Positions 1 through 10,741 of a stretch of 64,000 bases of DNA are shown here, in pieces. Source of the DNA: Macrotrachela quadricornifera. Its lineage: Eukaryota; Rotifera; Eurotatoria; Philodinida; Philodinidae. Every line of letters begins with the position of its first letter. Position 1 is the stretch's first letter. Below the pieces are notes generated by a model. The model did no database searches, was not told the origin of the DNA, and worked only from the letters and a program-made list of their open reading frames with translations. The position numbers and the translations under genes were made by a program. The stretch covers positions 492,736-556,735 of the forward strand of contig JAJEKB010021383.1 in NCBI GenBank assembly GCA_022393335.1. Direction: 5' to 3'.

Positions 1-71
1 TGAAAGGAACAAGTAAAAAAAACTATAATATTAAATATGAATACTAGCTTGAAATTATTTTCGAGTGACTA

Positions 72-235
72 CAATTTTGTCGAATACAAAAAATGTCGAT
101 CGCAAATTTGTCGATAAAATTTGTCGAAAAAAAATTTGTCGATTCGACAAAATTTAATTCCAAATTTGTCGAATTCGACAAATTTTATTAAAAAATGTCG
201 ATTGTTGTATTATCAAGCATCATTTTGATGAATTT
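72..235 (+). repeat. Left outer TIR of the MULE, iterated TTTGTCGA words
   Basis: Contains the word TTTGTCGA or its complement many times in both orientations, several forming short palindromes such as AATTTGTCGAATTCGACAAATT. The same array in reverse occurs at 4216-4343. Such iterated short words near transposon ends are commonly transposase-binding sites; that role is inferred here. Confidence 0.75.
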
Positions 236-244
236 CAATTACAA

Positions 245-580
245 TTATAATCAACTTGGAATCAAGTTGGAATCAACATGGAATCAAGTTGGAATCAACA
301 TGGAATCAAGTTGGAATCAAGTTGGAATCAAGTTGGAATCAAGTTGGAATCAACATGGAATCAAGTTGGAATCAACATGGAATCAAGTTGGAATCAAGTT
401 GGAATCAAGTTGGAATCAAGTTGGAATCAACATGGAATCAAGTTGGAATCAAGTTGGAATCAACATGGAATCAAGTTGGAATCAACATGGAATCAACTTG
501 GAATCAACTTGGAATCATGTTGGAATCAACTTGGAATCAACTTGGAATCAACATGGAATCTACTTAGAATCGTGTTGGAA
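245..580 (+). repeat. 11-bp minisatellite in left MULE TIR
   Basis: About 29 head-to-tail copies of an 11-bp unit, consensus (T/A)TGGAATCAA(G/C), varying mainly at the first and last bases. Because 11 is not a multiple of three and the unit lacks stop codons in all phases on this strand, the array reads as open in all three forward frames, giving spurious 11-residue protein repeats. Inverted counterpart at 3955-4168. Confidence 0.95.
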
Positions 581-874
581 TCAATGGAGATTTGGTCAAA
601 TCATGTAAAGGAAAGGTTAGATTTCTAACACTTTATTAAACAAGAAGAAAAAGAATAGAACATGAAATAATGCTCAAGTTTTCACAGGAATACTGAAGAA
701 AAACAATAAACAAAGTAGTTTTTTCGTATAATTAAATCATAAATAACAAGAAATAACAAATTAATCTTTCACAAAATCAAACACTACAAATGAAAGACAC
801 AAAGAAATGTCTATTTACATATCTCAAATATGCCTCACGCCATGTCATTAGACACATCTGACATTGATGATCAT

Positions 875-1604
875 TTATGTACGACCGTTCCTCTTTGATG
901 GCAGTTCTTCGGATAATACTCCTAATTGTTGTAATTCCCTAGGAATCTTTGGATTCTGTTGTTGCGGTAGAGATTTTAACGATGTACTTTCTCCCTTGTT
1001 TGTATCATTTATCAGTTTTGGTGTTGCTAATTTCGGGTCTACAGAGACACTACGAATTATATGTTGACGTACAGCATAAATCCTATTTCTACTAATGTCG
1101 TATCGAGCCATACGAGCATAGATCGACTTTGCATCAATGCAATGACCATGCCGTTTCAAGGAACGGATAAATGTTGATGCTAACAATTGAACTTCCTGTT
1201 CTCTTGTCAAAATCACATATGTACCTAAAATATAGTTTAGAAGCACTGTAATGTAACAGAAAAACTAGTTTTATTCTGAAACTTTACCATTTTTTTTTGT
1301 ATTTTTCGAAATAACAATCAGTTCATGATCGGTTGAGTCCAACGAATCACGTCGTATGTAATAGCAACGATTTTGATCATTACTTGATGAAAAAGACAAG
1401 AGCACCGAATTAGGATTGCTTTCAAATCCTTTTGTAACGAAGTCATCAATGTTGAGTTGAATTTTTCGATTCACTGCAGGATATATTTGTTCATATTCTT
1501 TAAGATTCAGGACATCGTAACACAATCCATCTATGTGTATGTACAAGGTATCTAAAACCTGTAAATTAATGTAAATAGAAATAGTAACTCACTGAAACTT
1601 CCAT
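875..1604 (-). CDS. Unrecognised MULE accessory protein, 3 exons, about 210 aa
   Basis: I read three exons on the minus strand: 1593-1604 (ATG plus three codons), 1288-1558 and 875-1224, totalling 633 bases, an exact 211 codons including stop. Introns of 34 and 63 bp have GT-AG ends and restore one frame. The first, very short exon and its 34-bp intron are the weakest part; the second junction (phase 1, G|GT) is convincing because both flanking frames are long and open. The product has a hydrophilic N-terminal half and a basic helix-rich segment around residues 95-140, followed by a Gln/Pro-rich tail. I recognise no family. It lies antisense to and upstream of the transposase, inside the TIRs, the arrangement of an accessory gene such as mudrB in maize MuDR, though no similarity to it is claimed. 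Confidence 0.55.
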
Positions 1605-2085
1605 GAACGTCGTAGGAGACAAGAAATCGCTTTGTCATCATTAACAATCGACCAACTTGATGAAAGATAAGTGATAAATCAGAAAATAAACTAAATCTGT
1701 AAATCTATAATAAGTAAAAAATAAAACAAACTATCACTTGGTTGTTGTATAATAGTTTCTTCCTTTGTCTACTTAACTATTGTTTTTCCTTTCGATTTCA
1801 TTCGTTGTCCCGTGAAGCTATCGGATTATTTTATTTTCTTTTTCATTTTGTGCCTCCTCGGAATCAATAGCATAATTATTGGTCATTTATTATCTAGAAG
1901 ATCAATTGGACTGGATGACACGTAAAAAGCAACATATATTTATACTTCTATGTACATATAATAAACATGTCGGTCACAACGGTCTGATCATACATTTAAA
2001 CATTTTAGTTGTTATTAGCAGTACAGAACATACAGTTCGAGGTTGAACAGTTGGCGGTGAAACAGCATTAACCGTAACAACAATA

Positions 2086-3737
2086 ATGTCATTTACAGAT
2101 GCTGTCATCCCAGTAGGTTCAATGGAATTTTCGAAGAAAACACGTTTACATATGTGTGGTTATACATATCATCGAAATAAGATCATTAAGTCACAGAATA
2201 AGGTGTATTGGCGGTGTGAGGATAGAGACTGTGGGGCATATATTCATACGACATTATCTAATATTTATCTTGGTACTAATGAAACATCTCACACTCACGA
2301 ACCAAATATGGATAATATATTGATCCAACAATTTAAAGCACAAGTTATCAAACGTGTTCGTTCCGAATTAGTAACACCAGGTGTGATTCATTCAGAAGAA
2401 TTAGCAAAATCAAACATGCCACCATCTGCTATGGCAAATTTACCAACTGCTCAATCTATGCGTAAGTCTAGGCTTTGGTCAATATAAAGTTTGAAAATTT
2501 TTTCCAGAATCATTACTTTATTACCATCGAAAAGTTGGAGTTCCAGCATTACCTACTAGTATTGATTTTATTATCCCATCACAATTCACAGTCACTGTAG
2601 ATAAAAAACCATTTCTCATATGTGATTTTACAAAAAATGGAACAAGAAAATTTATTTTGTTTTCAAGTGAAAGACAATTGAACATATTATTCAATTCTGA
2701 ATTATTATTCATGGATGGGACTTTCGACGTCAGTCCCGCACAGTTTCAGCAGCTTTACACTTTGCATGCGATTAAACAGGATCAAGGTACGAACATATCG
2801 ATATTGCATTAAAGTTTCAGTTTTCTCAACTAAAATTTTTGATTTTTAGTTTATGCATGCGTATTCGGATTTATGGCAAATAAAAGATCAAGTACATACA
2901 AAAGTTTGTTTCAAGAGTTAAAAGCAATAGCTGCCCGCATGAATTTACAGTTTCATGTTAAGAGAATAATGAGTGATTTCGAGAGTGGCCTTATATCTGC
3001 ATTGAAAGTGGAAGTAACTTACAGTCCTTTTTCAATCTAGTACCATTGCTACATCTGCACTTTTTTGTTCTTTCCATCGTATCTAGTTTCCACAAGTCGA
3101 ACATCGTGGTTGTGCATTTCATCATGTGCAAGCGATGCATCGGCAAGTTCAACAGATCGGGTTGGCTACTGTTTATAAAGAACCTGGAATTCCCCGCGAT
3201 ATTCTTCGTCAAGTTTTTTCACTTTATTTAATGCCTAAAGATCGAATTGAAAGTCATTATCAACGTTTGTTCAGCACCATTAGAAAATATCATCCCAAAT
3301 CTATTCGAAAACAATTAATCGAATTTTTTGACTACTATTCCAATCAATGGTTACTAAAAGTTGGCGTTGATATGTATGCTGTTGGCGACTTGAGCATTAG
3401 AACAAATAATGAATGTGAAAGTGAGTGGAAAGCGACTGATTTTATTGCTCAGGTTTGAAGTCTATCTTTAGCGTTTCATCATGCCTTAGCAAAAAAAGTC
3501 AACCAACATCATCCATCAGTTTGGCGCCTTATTACCTGTTTAGCACAGCAAGAATTTTCTCAATATCATCGTATGCTTGCAGCTGCTGGTGGTCTACCAC
3601 AGAAACGACGTCGAGCGAAATCATCGATAAAAATGCAAAAACGTATTGACATGTTAAACGCACTTTGCAAAAATGGCTCTATTGCAGAAGAAGAAATGTT
3701 AATTGGTCTTACATTTGTTGTTGCAAAAAAAAAATAA
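2086..3737 (+). CDS. MULE transposase with N-terminal FLYWCH zinc finger, 5 exons
   Basis: Exons 2086-2461, 2508-2786, 2850-3013, 3087-3420 and 3472-3737 join in frame through GT-AG introns of 46 to 73 bp to give 472 residues and a TAA stop. Residues about 20-75 form a FLYWCH finger (CGYTYHRNK..., VYWRCEDRDC, then HTHEP) that would bind the transposon ends. The RNase-H-like core follows: first Asp in MDGTFD (D195), second in MSDFESG (D261) and the likely catalytic Glu in NNECE at 380-384, with FPQVEHRGCAFHH between, typical of the family. The C terminus is short and basic with a lysine run. Acts in the nucleus to excise and reinsert the element. No internal stop or frameshift is visible after splicing, so the element could be active. 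An alternative start could lie upstream, since the ATG follows closely after possible splice sequence. Confidence 0.85.
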
Positions 3738-3954
3738 TTCTATTTCTCACAGTTTGATTACTATAAATATGTGTTTTGTATTTAATCTTAATGTTATAAT
3801 AATGAAACTCGTTGCGTTTTACTCTATTCTAAACAAACTTCAACTATGTTTGTGTCGTTTTCATGTGTCTATAAGTTAAACTTAACTTTTTTTTCTCAAG
3901 AGTGAATTTTGAATTAAATTTAACTTGGTACTTGCTTCTGGTTTCGATGAGCTT

Positions 3955-4168
3955 AACTCCAAGTTGATTCCAATATGATTCCATGTTGATTCCAACATGA
4001 TTCCAAGTTAATTCCAAGTTGATTCCAACTTGATTCCATGTTGATTCCAAGTTGATTCCAACTTGATTCCATGTTGATTCCAACTTGATTCCATGTTGAT
4101 TCCAACTTGATTCCATGTTGATTCCAACTTGATTCCAACTTGATTCCAACTTGATTCCAACTTGATTA
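3955..4168 (-). repeat. 11-bp minisatellite in right MULE TIR
   Basis: About 19 copies of the reverse complement of the left array (TTGATTCCAAC/TTGATTCCATG units). The array is roughly ten units shorter than the left one, so the two TIRs have changed copy number independently while the flanking TIR sequence stayed nearly identical. Confidence 0.95.
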
Positions 4169-4215
4169 TAATTGTAATTGAAATTCATCAAAATGATGCT
4201 TGATAATACAACAAT

Positions 4216-4343
4216 CGACATTTTTTAATAAAATTTGTCGAATTCGACAAATTTGGAATTAAATTTTGTCGATCGACAAATTTTTTTTCGACAAATTTTA
4301 TCGACAAATTTGCGATCGACATTTTTTGTATTCGACAAAATTG
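4216..4343 (-). repeat. Right outer TIR of the MULE
   Basis: Reverse complement of 72-205 with the same TTTGTCGA words and the same terminal sequence; differs by small indels only. Confidence 0.85.
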
Positions 4344-5559
4344 ATGTTTCCCATTATTTTCTAGGTTGTTTTTACTTAATTACGTCTGTAATAAACATGT
4401 TTTCCTTCGCTGGTTATATCCGTATGAGCTTTACCTTCTATTATCATCAGACTTTATTTTACTGTTCACATCATCTTTATTGTTGATTCCACATATTCAA
4501 ACCTATTGATTTCGACTTTATTTTATTGGTTTGTTAACTTTCAAAGATAAAAGGAGAAAAATTATAAAGAGAGGGAAAACTACTTGTATAAATAAATGTT
4601 TGAAAAAAAACTTGAACGAAAAGGAAAAAGAGAAGAGATAAAAAAAAGTTTTTTTTCTATGGAATTTTGAGGTGTTTTCTTCGAGTAATTCGAGTAGTTA
4701 TAACGTTTTGGACGAATAATTATAGAATCTTCTAGCTAGATTTGAGTTTATACGAATAACATCGGAAATGAAATCGTGAGAAAATGTCTAAAATTGCCAT
4801 AGTAAAATTTTGGGATTGATGGAAAACGTTGGAAAAAGAAAATGTCGAAAATGCTGAAAGATGTTGATCAAGTAGAAACTCAATTTCATCATTTACAATC
4901 AACTCTATCACCATCACTAAGTGATTTATTAACCTATTTTCAGCATCAGTGGATGTATGATGTCCAAGGGGGAAACAGCTGACTTCAGTCCTTTAAAGTT
5001 AAGTGGAGTCATGGAGTCAGCTATTTCCCCCTTGTTTGTTTTATATACGAAAAGTTACTAGTTCATTTCTTTGAAGAGTATATTCTGTTGAACAGCATAA
5101 TGGTGATATTATTGTTGATGAACACTCATGATCGTCATTGTACTTTCCGAAAATAATATCTTCATGTTTTAAAGTTAGATTTCAAAATAAAAAAAAACCC
5201 TTTAAAGTGTTTTGGGTATTTTTTCGTATTTAGTATGATGAAAATCGAAACACAATGTCGAGATTTACTTTCAGCCATCTAGTAAATCATAAGTGAATAC
5301 CAGTAGAGATTTGTTCATGCAGGTTTCGTAGAACCTTCGATGGTGCATCTACTCAAGAAAAAACAAGATCTTGAGATTCATGTTTGTTAAGATCTTAACA
5401 AAACAAAAAAAGACTTGGATCCATTTTTATTGCGTATAATATGGTGGGAAGTAAGACTGTCATACTGGTTGTTAATTCTGAGTTAAAAGAAAAGAACGAC
5501 TAACTCAGGTTAATCAAGACTCCTCAATGTGAAAATTGTAGAGCTTTCCACAGTGCATC
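4344..5559. other. Intergenic with a small possible coding relic
   Basis: AT-rich sequence without a full gene. It holds the 46-codon fragment at 4842-4982 and an imperfect inverted repeat at 4965-5030 (AAGGGGGAAACAGCTGACTTC against its near-complement ending ATTTCCCCCTT) that would form a hairpin of about 30 bp. At 5524-5559 a copy of the dispersed core motif described at 55277 abuts the next repeat element. Confidence 0.5.
4842..4982 (+). pseudogene. Short open fragment, possibly a transposase C-terminal relic
   Basis: A 46-codon open frame with protein-like composition (LQSTLSPSLSDLLTYFQHQW) unlike the low-complexity surroundings. The pattern of a leucine-rich helix followed by YFxxQW resembles the C-terminal helices of MULE transposases, and it sits just outside the MULE, but the match is by eye and weak. 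No upstream exon was found. Confidence 0.25.
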
Positions 5560-6303
5560 TTTTTAAGGCCTCCCCCCCCCTCAAAAAAGTAAATTTTTAT
5601 CAAAAATTTCAAAATTGAGATAAATGCATGGGGAGATAGCCCGTCATCAGATCTTTCAGGAACAGTATGAGTTTTATTTCGACGCCTCGTTTCTAGTCGA
5701 ATTTTTGACGATTTTCGCGATGTATTTCTCGTGAAACAGGCCTGTTTTTTAAAAACGAAAAATCTTTTTCATTTTTTCTCAGAAGGTAGGTTTCACAACG
5801 TATTTACAAAATTACTCAGCCACAGTACTGTATAAAGTCAAATATTTTTTTTTGTTTGAAAGAGCGTGAAAAACTGCAGGTGCCCTGAGGCTCGGCTTTT
5901 TGAATGAACCTTTGTTATTATTATATTGAAGAGCATTTTTATAATTAGAGCGCCATTTTTTAAGAGTTTTTCGAGTGAATGAACTTGTCAACCCTTTTCT
6001 CCGCTTGATAGATAAAAGTTTTAAAAAAAGGAGCCTCACAGGCCCTGCATCTTGAGATGCTCTTTCAAACAAAAAAAAAAATCTATATATTGAATGAAGG
6101 CCCACAGAGAAATCTGGCGGACAAAAATGAGCTATTTTTGACCCTTGTTGGGTTCATGTCTCAGTCAAACGTCAGTAAATCGAGCTGAAAATTTTACCAC
6201 AGCCTCCTCACTTCAGCCCCAACATATGCTCCAAATTTCAGCCCATTTGAACGTACCTGAGCTGAGATCGGTTTTTGAGGGGGGGGGAGGCCTTAAAAAA
6301 AAC
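5560..6303. mobile_element. Non-autonomous inverted-repeat element (MITE) with C-run ends
   Basis: The ends are inverted copies: TTTTTTAAGGCCTCCCCCCCCTCAAAAA at the left and its complement at the right, centred on runs of eight or nine C/G. An inner inverted repeat of about 55 bp pairs 5826-5882 with 6043-6098. No coding capacity. A diverged copy of the right half (about 6055-6290) occurs at 43325-43515 inside an intron of the TPR gene, showing a dispersed family. Confidence 0.75.
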
Positions 6304-7265
6304 TGAAGATTTTATCATTTGCTTGGAGCTGCGATGTATGCAAAATAAGAAATGGTACAATCATTTTGGCACATCCAGTATTTCTTCATTGATAGCAAAA
6401 TGAATCCTAAGAGTTCAATAGCTCCTCAAGTGGTCAATGCAAAATAATAAAAATCACGATTGTTTACGCACAATCAATTCAATAAATACAAAACTATATT
6501 CTGTTACTAAAATTCAAACGAGGATAAATGGATATGTATGAAATCATTCCCTAATTTCTATTGTAATTAGCTCTTCGATTTTTCAAATAATATTACAGTA
6601 GCCAATTGCTATGATGATCTTTCCTTAAACAGTATATCATTTAGCTGTAAATATTTCTACAAGTCAGTATTCATATCAATACGTTCATCTCTAAAATGTT
6701 ATAACAAAGATCTTCGATTCACACATGTCCAACATAAATAAAGTGAAAAAATGTAGCTCTTCCTATTCATTTTACAGATGGATTTGACTAGATCGACAAA
6801 ATATCCTTTGTATTATAAAAAGAGAATATCGTTCAAAGATTAAATCTAATCCATTGACACCATATCGCCAGTGAACCATGATCATTCAAGATTACAATCA
6901 GTCATAAATAGAAATTGTTTCCAAATACCATCGAGAATTATGTCGAATCTAACTCCAACAATAAATGATTTAGTGGATATATTTATCGATTGTTCTATTC
7001 ATATAGCGAAAGATTTCTGCCAAAATACTGATCGTATTGGCTATGCAGATCTGTCACGATGAAAACGTGAACTACGTTTATGTTTAAATGATAAAAATAA
7101 CTATTTCGAAGATTATTATAATTAATAAATTATCTTTCTTCAAAGCAATTATTAATCTTGTCTCTTATTGATATTTTTCTGTTTCATTTGTTTCTTTATA
7201 TATACACTAATAGCTAAAAGTCTCTCACTCTTACGAAGTTCATTAATATTGCAAATTTTTGACTT
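6304..7265. other. Intergenic with a possible exon relic at 6871-7126
   Basis: AT-rich. The segment 6871-7062 is open for 63 codons and continues in the same frame past a TGA to 7124, with ordinary protein-like composition. A preceding stretch near 6777-6846 after a CAG acceptor-like site is also open. This may be the decayed 3' end of a gene; I cannot name the family. Confidence 0.3.
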
Positions 7266-7705
7266 AAAATTTTGGCTGCACGTGGGTATTGAGAAACACT
7301 GATCATAGATACCAACCCAACCTCATAATTCAATGTAAGAATACCGAGCTATAAATCAAACACTATTTTAACCTTGTATTACTTATATTTCAGCTATACA
7401 ACCACTTTTGAGGTCAGACAATCCATCATTCGAAAGCCTAAGACTTCAATTTTTTTTCAATAAAATTTTCACCAGAAAAGTCTTTTGAATTTCTGATATC
7501 ACTTTGTTAAGGAGTGTCTATCAAATCTCAATTATACTGAGTTTCAGTTCGTCGTATCATCTATAGATTGATCAATTTGCCTGAAAATTTTTTCTTAGTA
7601 CACTCATCAGACTACGAATATTTCCTGAGAGTGTTATATTACATTGAATTGAAGTTGGGTTTGTGTCTATGATAAGCATTTCTCACTACCTACTTACAGC
7701 CAACA
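7266..7705. mobile_element. Diverged foldback element, about 440 bp
   Basis: The left arm 7266-7336 (TTGGCTGCACGTGGGTATTG...) and the right arm about 7636-7705 are inverted copies about 75 percent alike, including ATCATAGA and CAACCCAAC blocks. No coding capacity; read as an old non-autonomous DNA element. Confidence 0.55.
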
Positions 7706-8663
7706 TTCCAAATCAAAAACTTCAAACATCGATAAACTTCAGAAAGTGGATGACTTTTGACCAGCAGAGTATATTTTGAGGATTTATGCTGTGTTTTTTT
7801 ATGAGAAAATGACATACACGATGTTTCATAATACTTGAAGCATAATAAAATTAGTTCATATGAAGATACAGAATAGTGTTTGTCCTTATTTAATTGATAG
7901 GATTTGTTCTTCGCCACTTTTTAATTACTTCATTCATTTTTGAAAAATCTCATCAATCGTCCTCTTATAATCAGTGCAAAAAAACCAGTCAGATTAAAAT
8001 AAATTCAAAAAATAATAGAAACCAGTTTAGATTTTCTTTTTTGTTTTTAATAGGATGAAATGATGAAAACATTAGATGAAAGGTATAACTATTCATTATG
8101 CCCAATTCTTTATTATATTTTACCTCTTTTTGTATGTCATTATTTTTCGTTTTGTTTTTCACCTATATTGAAAATAGTTTCTCATTCTAGTCATATATGA
8201 TATCATAGACATTTTGAAGCATTATCTTTTGATAATAAAAAGAACTTGAATCGTGGGAATAATAGAGAAGAAATCTTAAAAATATCATGTGTTCTATTCT
8301 TTGTAGAAAACTCGTTATATGCACGAGAATACCAATCAAAATATCAATGAGTAGAAATATGCAACTATCCGAATGTGTTTCGGAAATTGTTGCTGAACCA
8401 CTTCTAGACGTTTCGATCGATTTACACTATTTCATGTGAAAGGAAAAAAAAGATATCATGCTTTAATCTTCATAGCTTTCGTCAATAAGATTGATATCTA
8501 CTTATATACAGATTAAATAACATTGTGAAAATAAGAAATAAATAATTTGTTTCATCATGTCTCTTTTAGATTTATAGAAAAAGATTCACAATTCTTTGTA
8601 TACAAATTATGAATATTAAAATAATTTCACAAAAATAGGAAAAAACAATACGTTTTTACATAG
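7706..8663. other. Intergenic, no feature seen
   Basis: AT-rich sequence downstream of the receptor gene on the minus strand. I see no gene, RNA or clear repeat. Confidence 0.5.
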
Positions 8664-9755
8664 TTATAATCTACGGTTGTGTGTCTGAAAAGTTTTATTC
8701 TTTTGTTCAATTGATTGTGTCAGTGTTGAAATACTTTCTATTGGTTCAATTTTATTTCTTCGTACTGGAACAGGTGATATTAGTTCTTCTCTTCTTTGGT
8801 GTTGTGGTTGAACAGTCGTATTTGTATTGTGTTCCAGATTAACCAAGTTTTCTTCTCTCTTCCATATTATACATATTATTTTCTTGAATAAATTCATTGC
8901 AACATTTTTTATCGCTGGTCTCTGTAAAATTGTTATGATATGAATAAAACTCATTCCAATAGCAACAAAAAAATAATTAAGACGATAGGTTAAAAAATGT
9001 GTTTGATATTGATTTATTATTGTTTGAAAAAAGAGTGTTAGATAAGCAATACCGAAAAACATAAGTGAGAATGTTGGAAATATCATACGCTTAAGCATTG
9101 TAAATTGACGATCAATTGTTCGTCGACGTTGAATACTAACCACTGTTGTTCGAGTAGCATAGATATAGATCCACAAATAGATTGAAGCATAAATTATTAG
9201 AAAAACTCCATAAACAGTAATGGCAATATATGCTACTGATAGAGGCTTAGTAAATGGAATTGGACAGAAGAATTCTGTAGGTATATAAACAAATGATTGG
9301 GTAAATAACGTTGGTAATACAAGAAGAAATGAAAGGAACCATTGAATAACACAGAAACAAATGAATGTTCTATATCTATACTGTTTCCTATAGAAAACCA
9401 CTTGTCGAAGACGATAATAGGCTTGAAGACAATAGCTAGTGTAGAGTAGGGAAAAAGTACTAAAAAGAAAGTAAGTACGAAGTGGACAGAGATATTGTTG
9501 ATCGTAGGTACTTGTAAGAGGAGCCATTGATGTTGAATCATTTGCAATAATATAACCATAGATGATAAGATTACATAGGCAAACTTGAATTGTACAGACA
9601 TAGGTATTTGCAAGTAAGAGATTTGTAATTGATTGATGAGAAGGAATTTTACAAATGATAATGAACAGAATGAGAGATGAGATGAAAATTCCATTTAATA
9701 CAGCTACAATAGCAAATAAGTCAAGAAAAATGAAGAGTACAGTAAATTGTGACAT
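8664..9755 (-). CDS. Rhodopsin-like seven-transmembrane receptor (GPCR)
   Basis: A single-exon 363-residue protein with seven hydrophobic helices at about 8-33, 44-70, 88-113, 129-152, 172-199, 223-247 and 258-279. The conserved cysteine at the start of TM3 (C90) and one in the second extracellular loop (C164) could form the usual disulfide. The DRY motif after TM3 appears as YYRLR (R115), and the TM7 NPxxY site is replaced by a divergent QRPAIKN sequence. A basic third intracellular loop (IQRRRTIDRQ) precedes TM6 and a hydrophilic tail of about 70 residues follows TM7. Ligand unknown; the general layout matches the large set of orphan class-A receptors in rotifers. ATG at 9753-9755; no intron needed. 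Confidence 0.85.
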   Translation of the reverse strand: MSQFTVLFIFLDLFAIVAVLNGIFISSLILFIIICKIPSHQSITNLLLANTYVCTIQVCLCNLIIYGYIIANDSTSMAPLTSTYDQQYLCPLRTYFLFSTFSLLYTSYCLQAYYRLRQVVFYRKQYRYRTFICFCVIQWFLSFLLVLPTLFTQSFVYIPTEFFCPIPFTKPLSVAYIAITVYGVFLIIYASIYLWIYIYATRTTVVSIQRRRTIDRQFTMLKRMIFPTFSLMFFGIAYLTLFFQTIINQYQTHFLTYRLNYFFVAIGMSFIHIITILQRPAIKNVAMNLFKKIICIIWKREENLVNLEHNTNTTVQPQHQRREELISPVPVRRNKIEPIESISTLTQSIEQKNKTFQTHNRRL

Positions 9756-10741
9756 AATTCTAAAAATAAAATGTCAATATAAGGAGATATATAATCGTAA
9801 CTGAAGAAAATGGAATAATATTTATTGTTATCGAGCAAACTCAGTTTTTAAGTGGTGATAGTGGTTTATTTTTATTTTTAGTTTATTATAAAAACTAACG
9901 AAAAAAAAGAAATCTTTACCTTTATTTTATAAAATATAATCTTTATACTTATAAAATAAAGAAAAAAAACTTTTTTTTATTTTCTATGACAGATATATAA
10001 GTAAATCTCTAATATAAGAAGAGGATACATGTTAAGTAATATTCTTTCATATGACTGACAAAGTGTCAATATGAAATATTATTAAGGAATAAAGATGACA
10101 TATGAATAGATTTAGGCTATAAGTCTTCATTATATTCCTTGTTTTATGCCTATAATGATATTAATTTTTGTAAACTACCTAAAAACGATAAAATATTAAA
10201 ATTTCACAAATAAACAATTTTTATTATTGTTTATTTTATAAAGATAACGACATTATCTTTATCTTAATATCATTAAAAAAATGTAAAGTAATCTCTCTAG
10301 TTATAAGATACATCGGATAGATGTTAACTCGAAATCGAGTAATATATAAGATGAATTTTGTGATTGCTAATTAAAAATATGTAGAAGTATAGCGTCCAAA
10401 TTATAATTTTTTAATATAAATAGGTGCAAAATACTATGTTCTAGTCTGGAACTATTTTATGCATCTTTTGGTAATTTATGTAGAAAATGGGGATTCAAAT
10501 AGTAGTGAGACCAAGTGTTAGAAATATTCTCATTTGATTTATCATTTTCTTAGCTTTAACTTCAGATATAAAACTCTGTATTTTACTTTTTCTACTTGCA
10601 TCAAATATGTTGATCTTATTTGAATTAAAACGATGAGGAATTACAAGCTCATTTTACTTTGAGATAGATTTCAACGTTATGATATTTATAATATTACGTA
10701 AGTTAAGATTAAAAAAGCTTGTCAGTGCAGCCCTTCTAGGA
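9756..10741. other. Intergenic upstream of the receptor gene
   Basis: Extremely AT-rich, with short palindromic and direct A/T-rich repeats such as the pair of AAGATAAC/TTATCTT words near 10240-10265. Probably includes the receptor promoter; no specific site can be named. Confidence 0.4.

Larger units (their letters stand above)
72..4343. mobile_element. Mutator-like (MULE) DNA transposon, apparently complete
   Basis: The two ends are inverted copies of each other: the left end starts CAATTTTGTCGAA at 72 and the right end is its reverse complement finishing at 4343. The terminal inverted repeats extend inward to about 570 on the left and from about 3955 on the right. Each has an outer part made of repeated TTTGTCGA words, then a shared stretch of about 60 bp, then an 11-bp minisatellite. 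Between them lie a five-exon transposase gene on + (2086-3737) with an open spliced frame and a three-exon gene on - (875-1604). Long TIRs plus a FLYWCH/MULE transposase identify the superfamily. I do not see a matching 8-11 bp target duplication: the flanking 9 bases differ on the two sides, so the insertion may be old or one flank rearranged. Confidence 0.85.

Noticed and set aside
195..628. Overlapping open frames of 100-140 codons with 11-residue protein repeats at the MULE left TIR, and the like at 3844-4221
   Set aside because: They arise because the 11-bp minisatellite lacks stops in all three frames; the same repeats read in every phase, so this is not evidence of a repeat protein.
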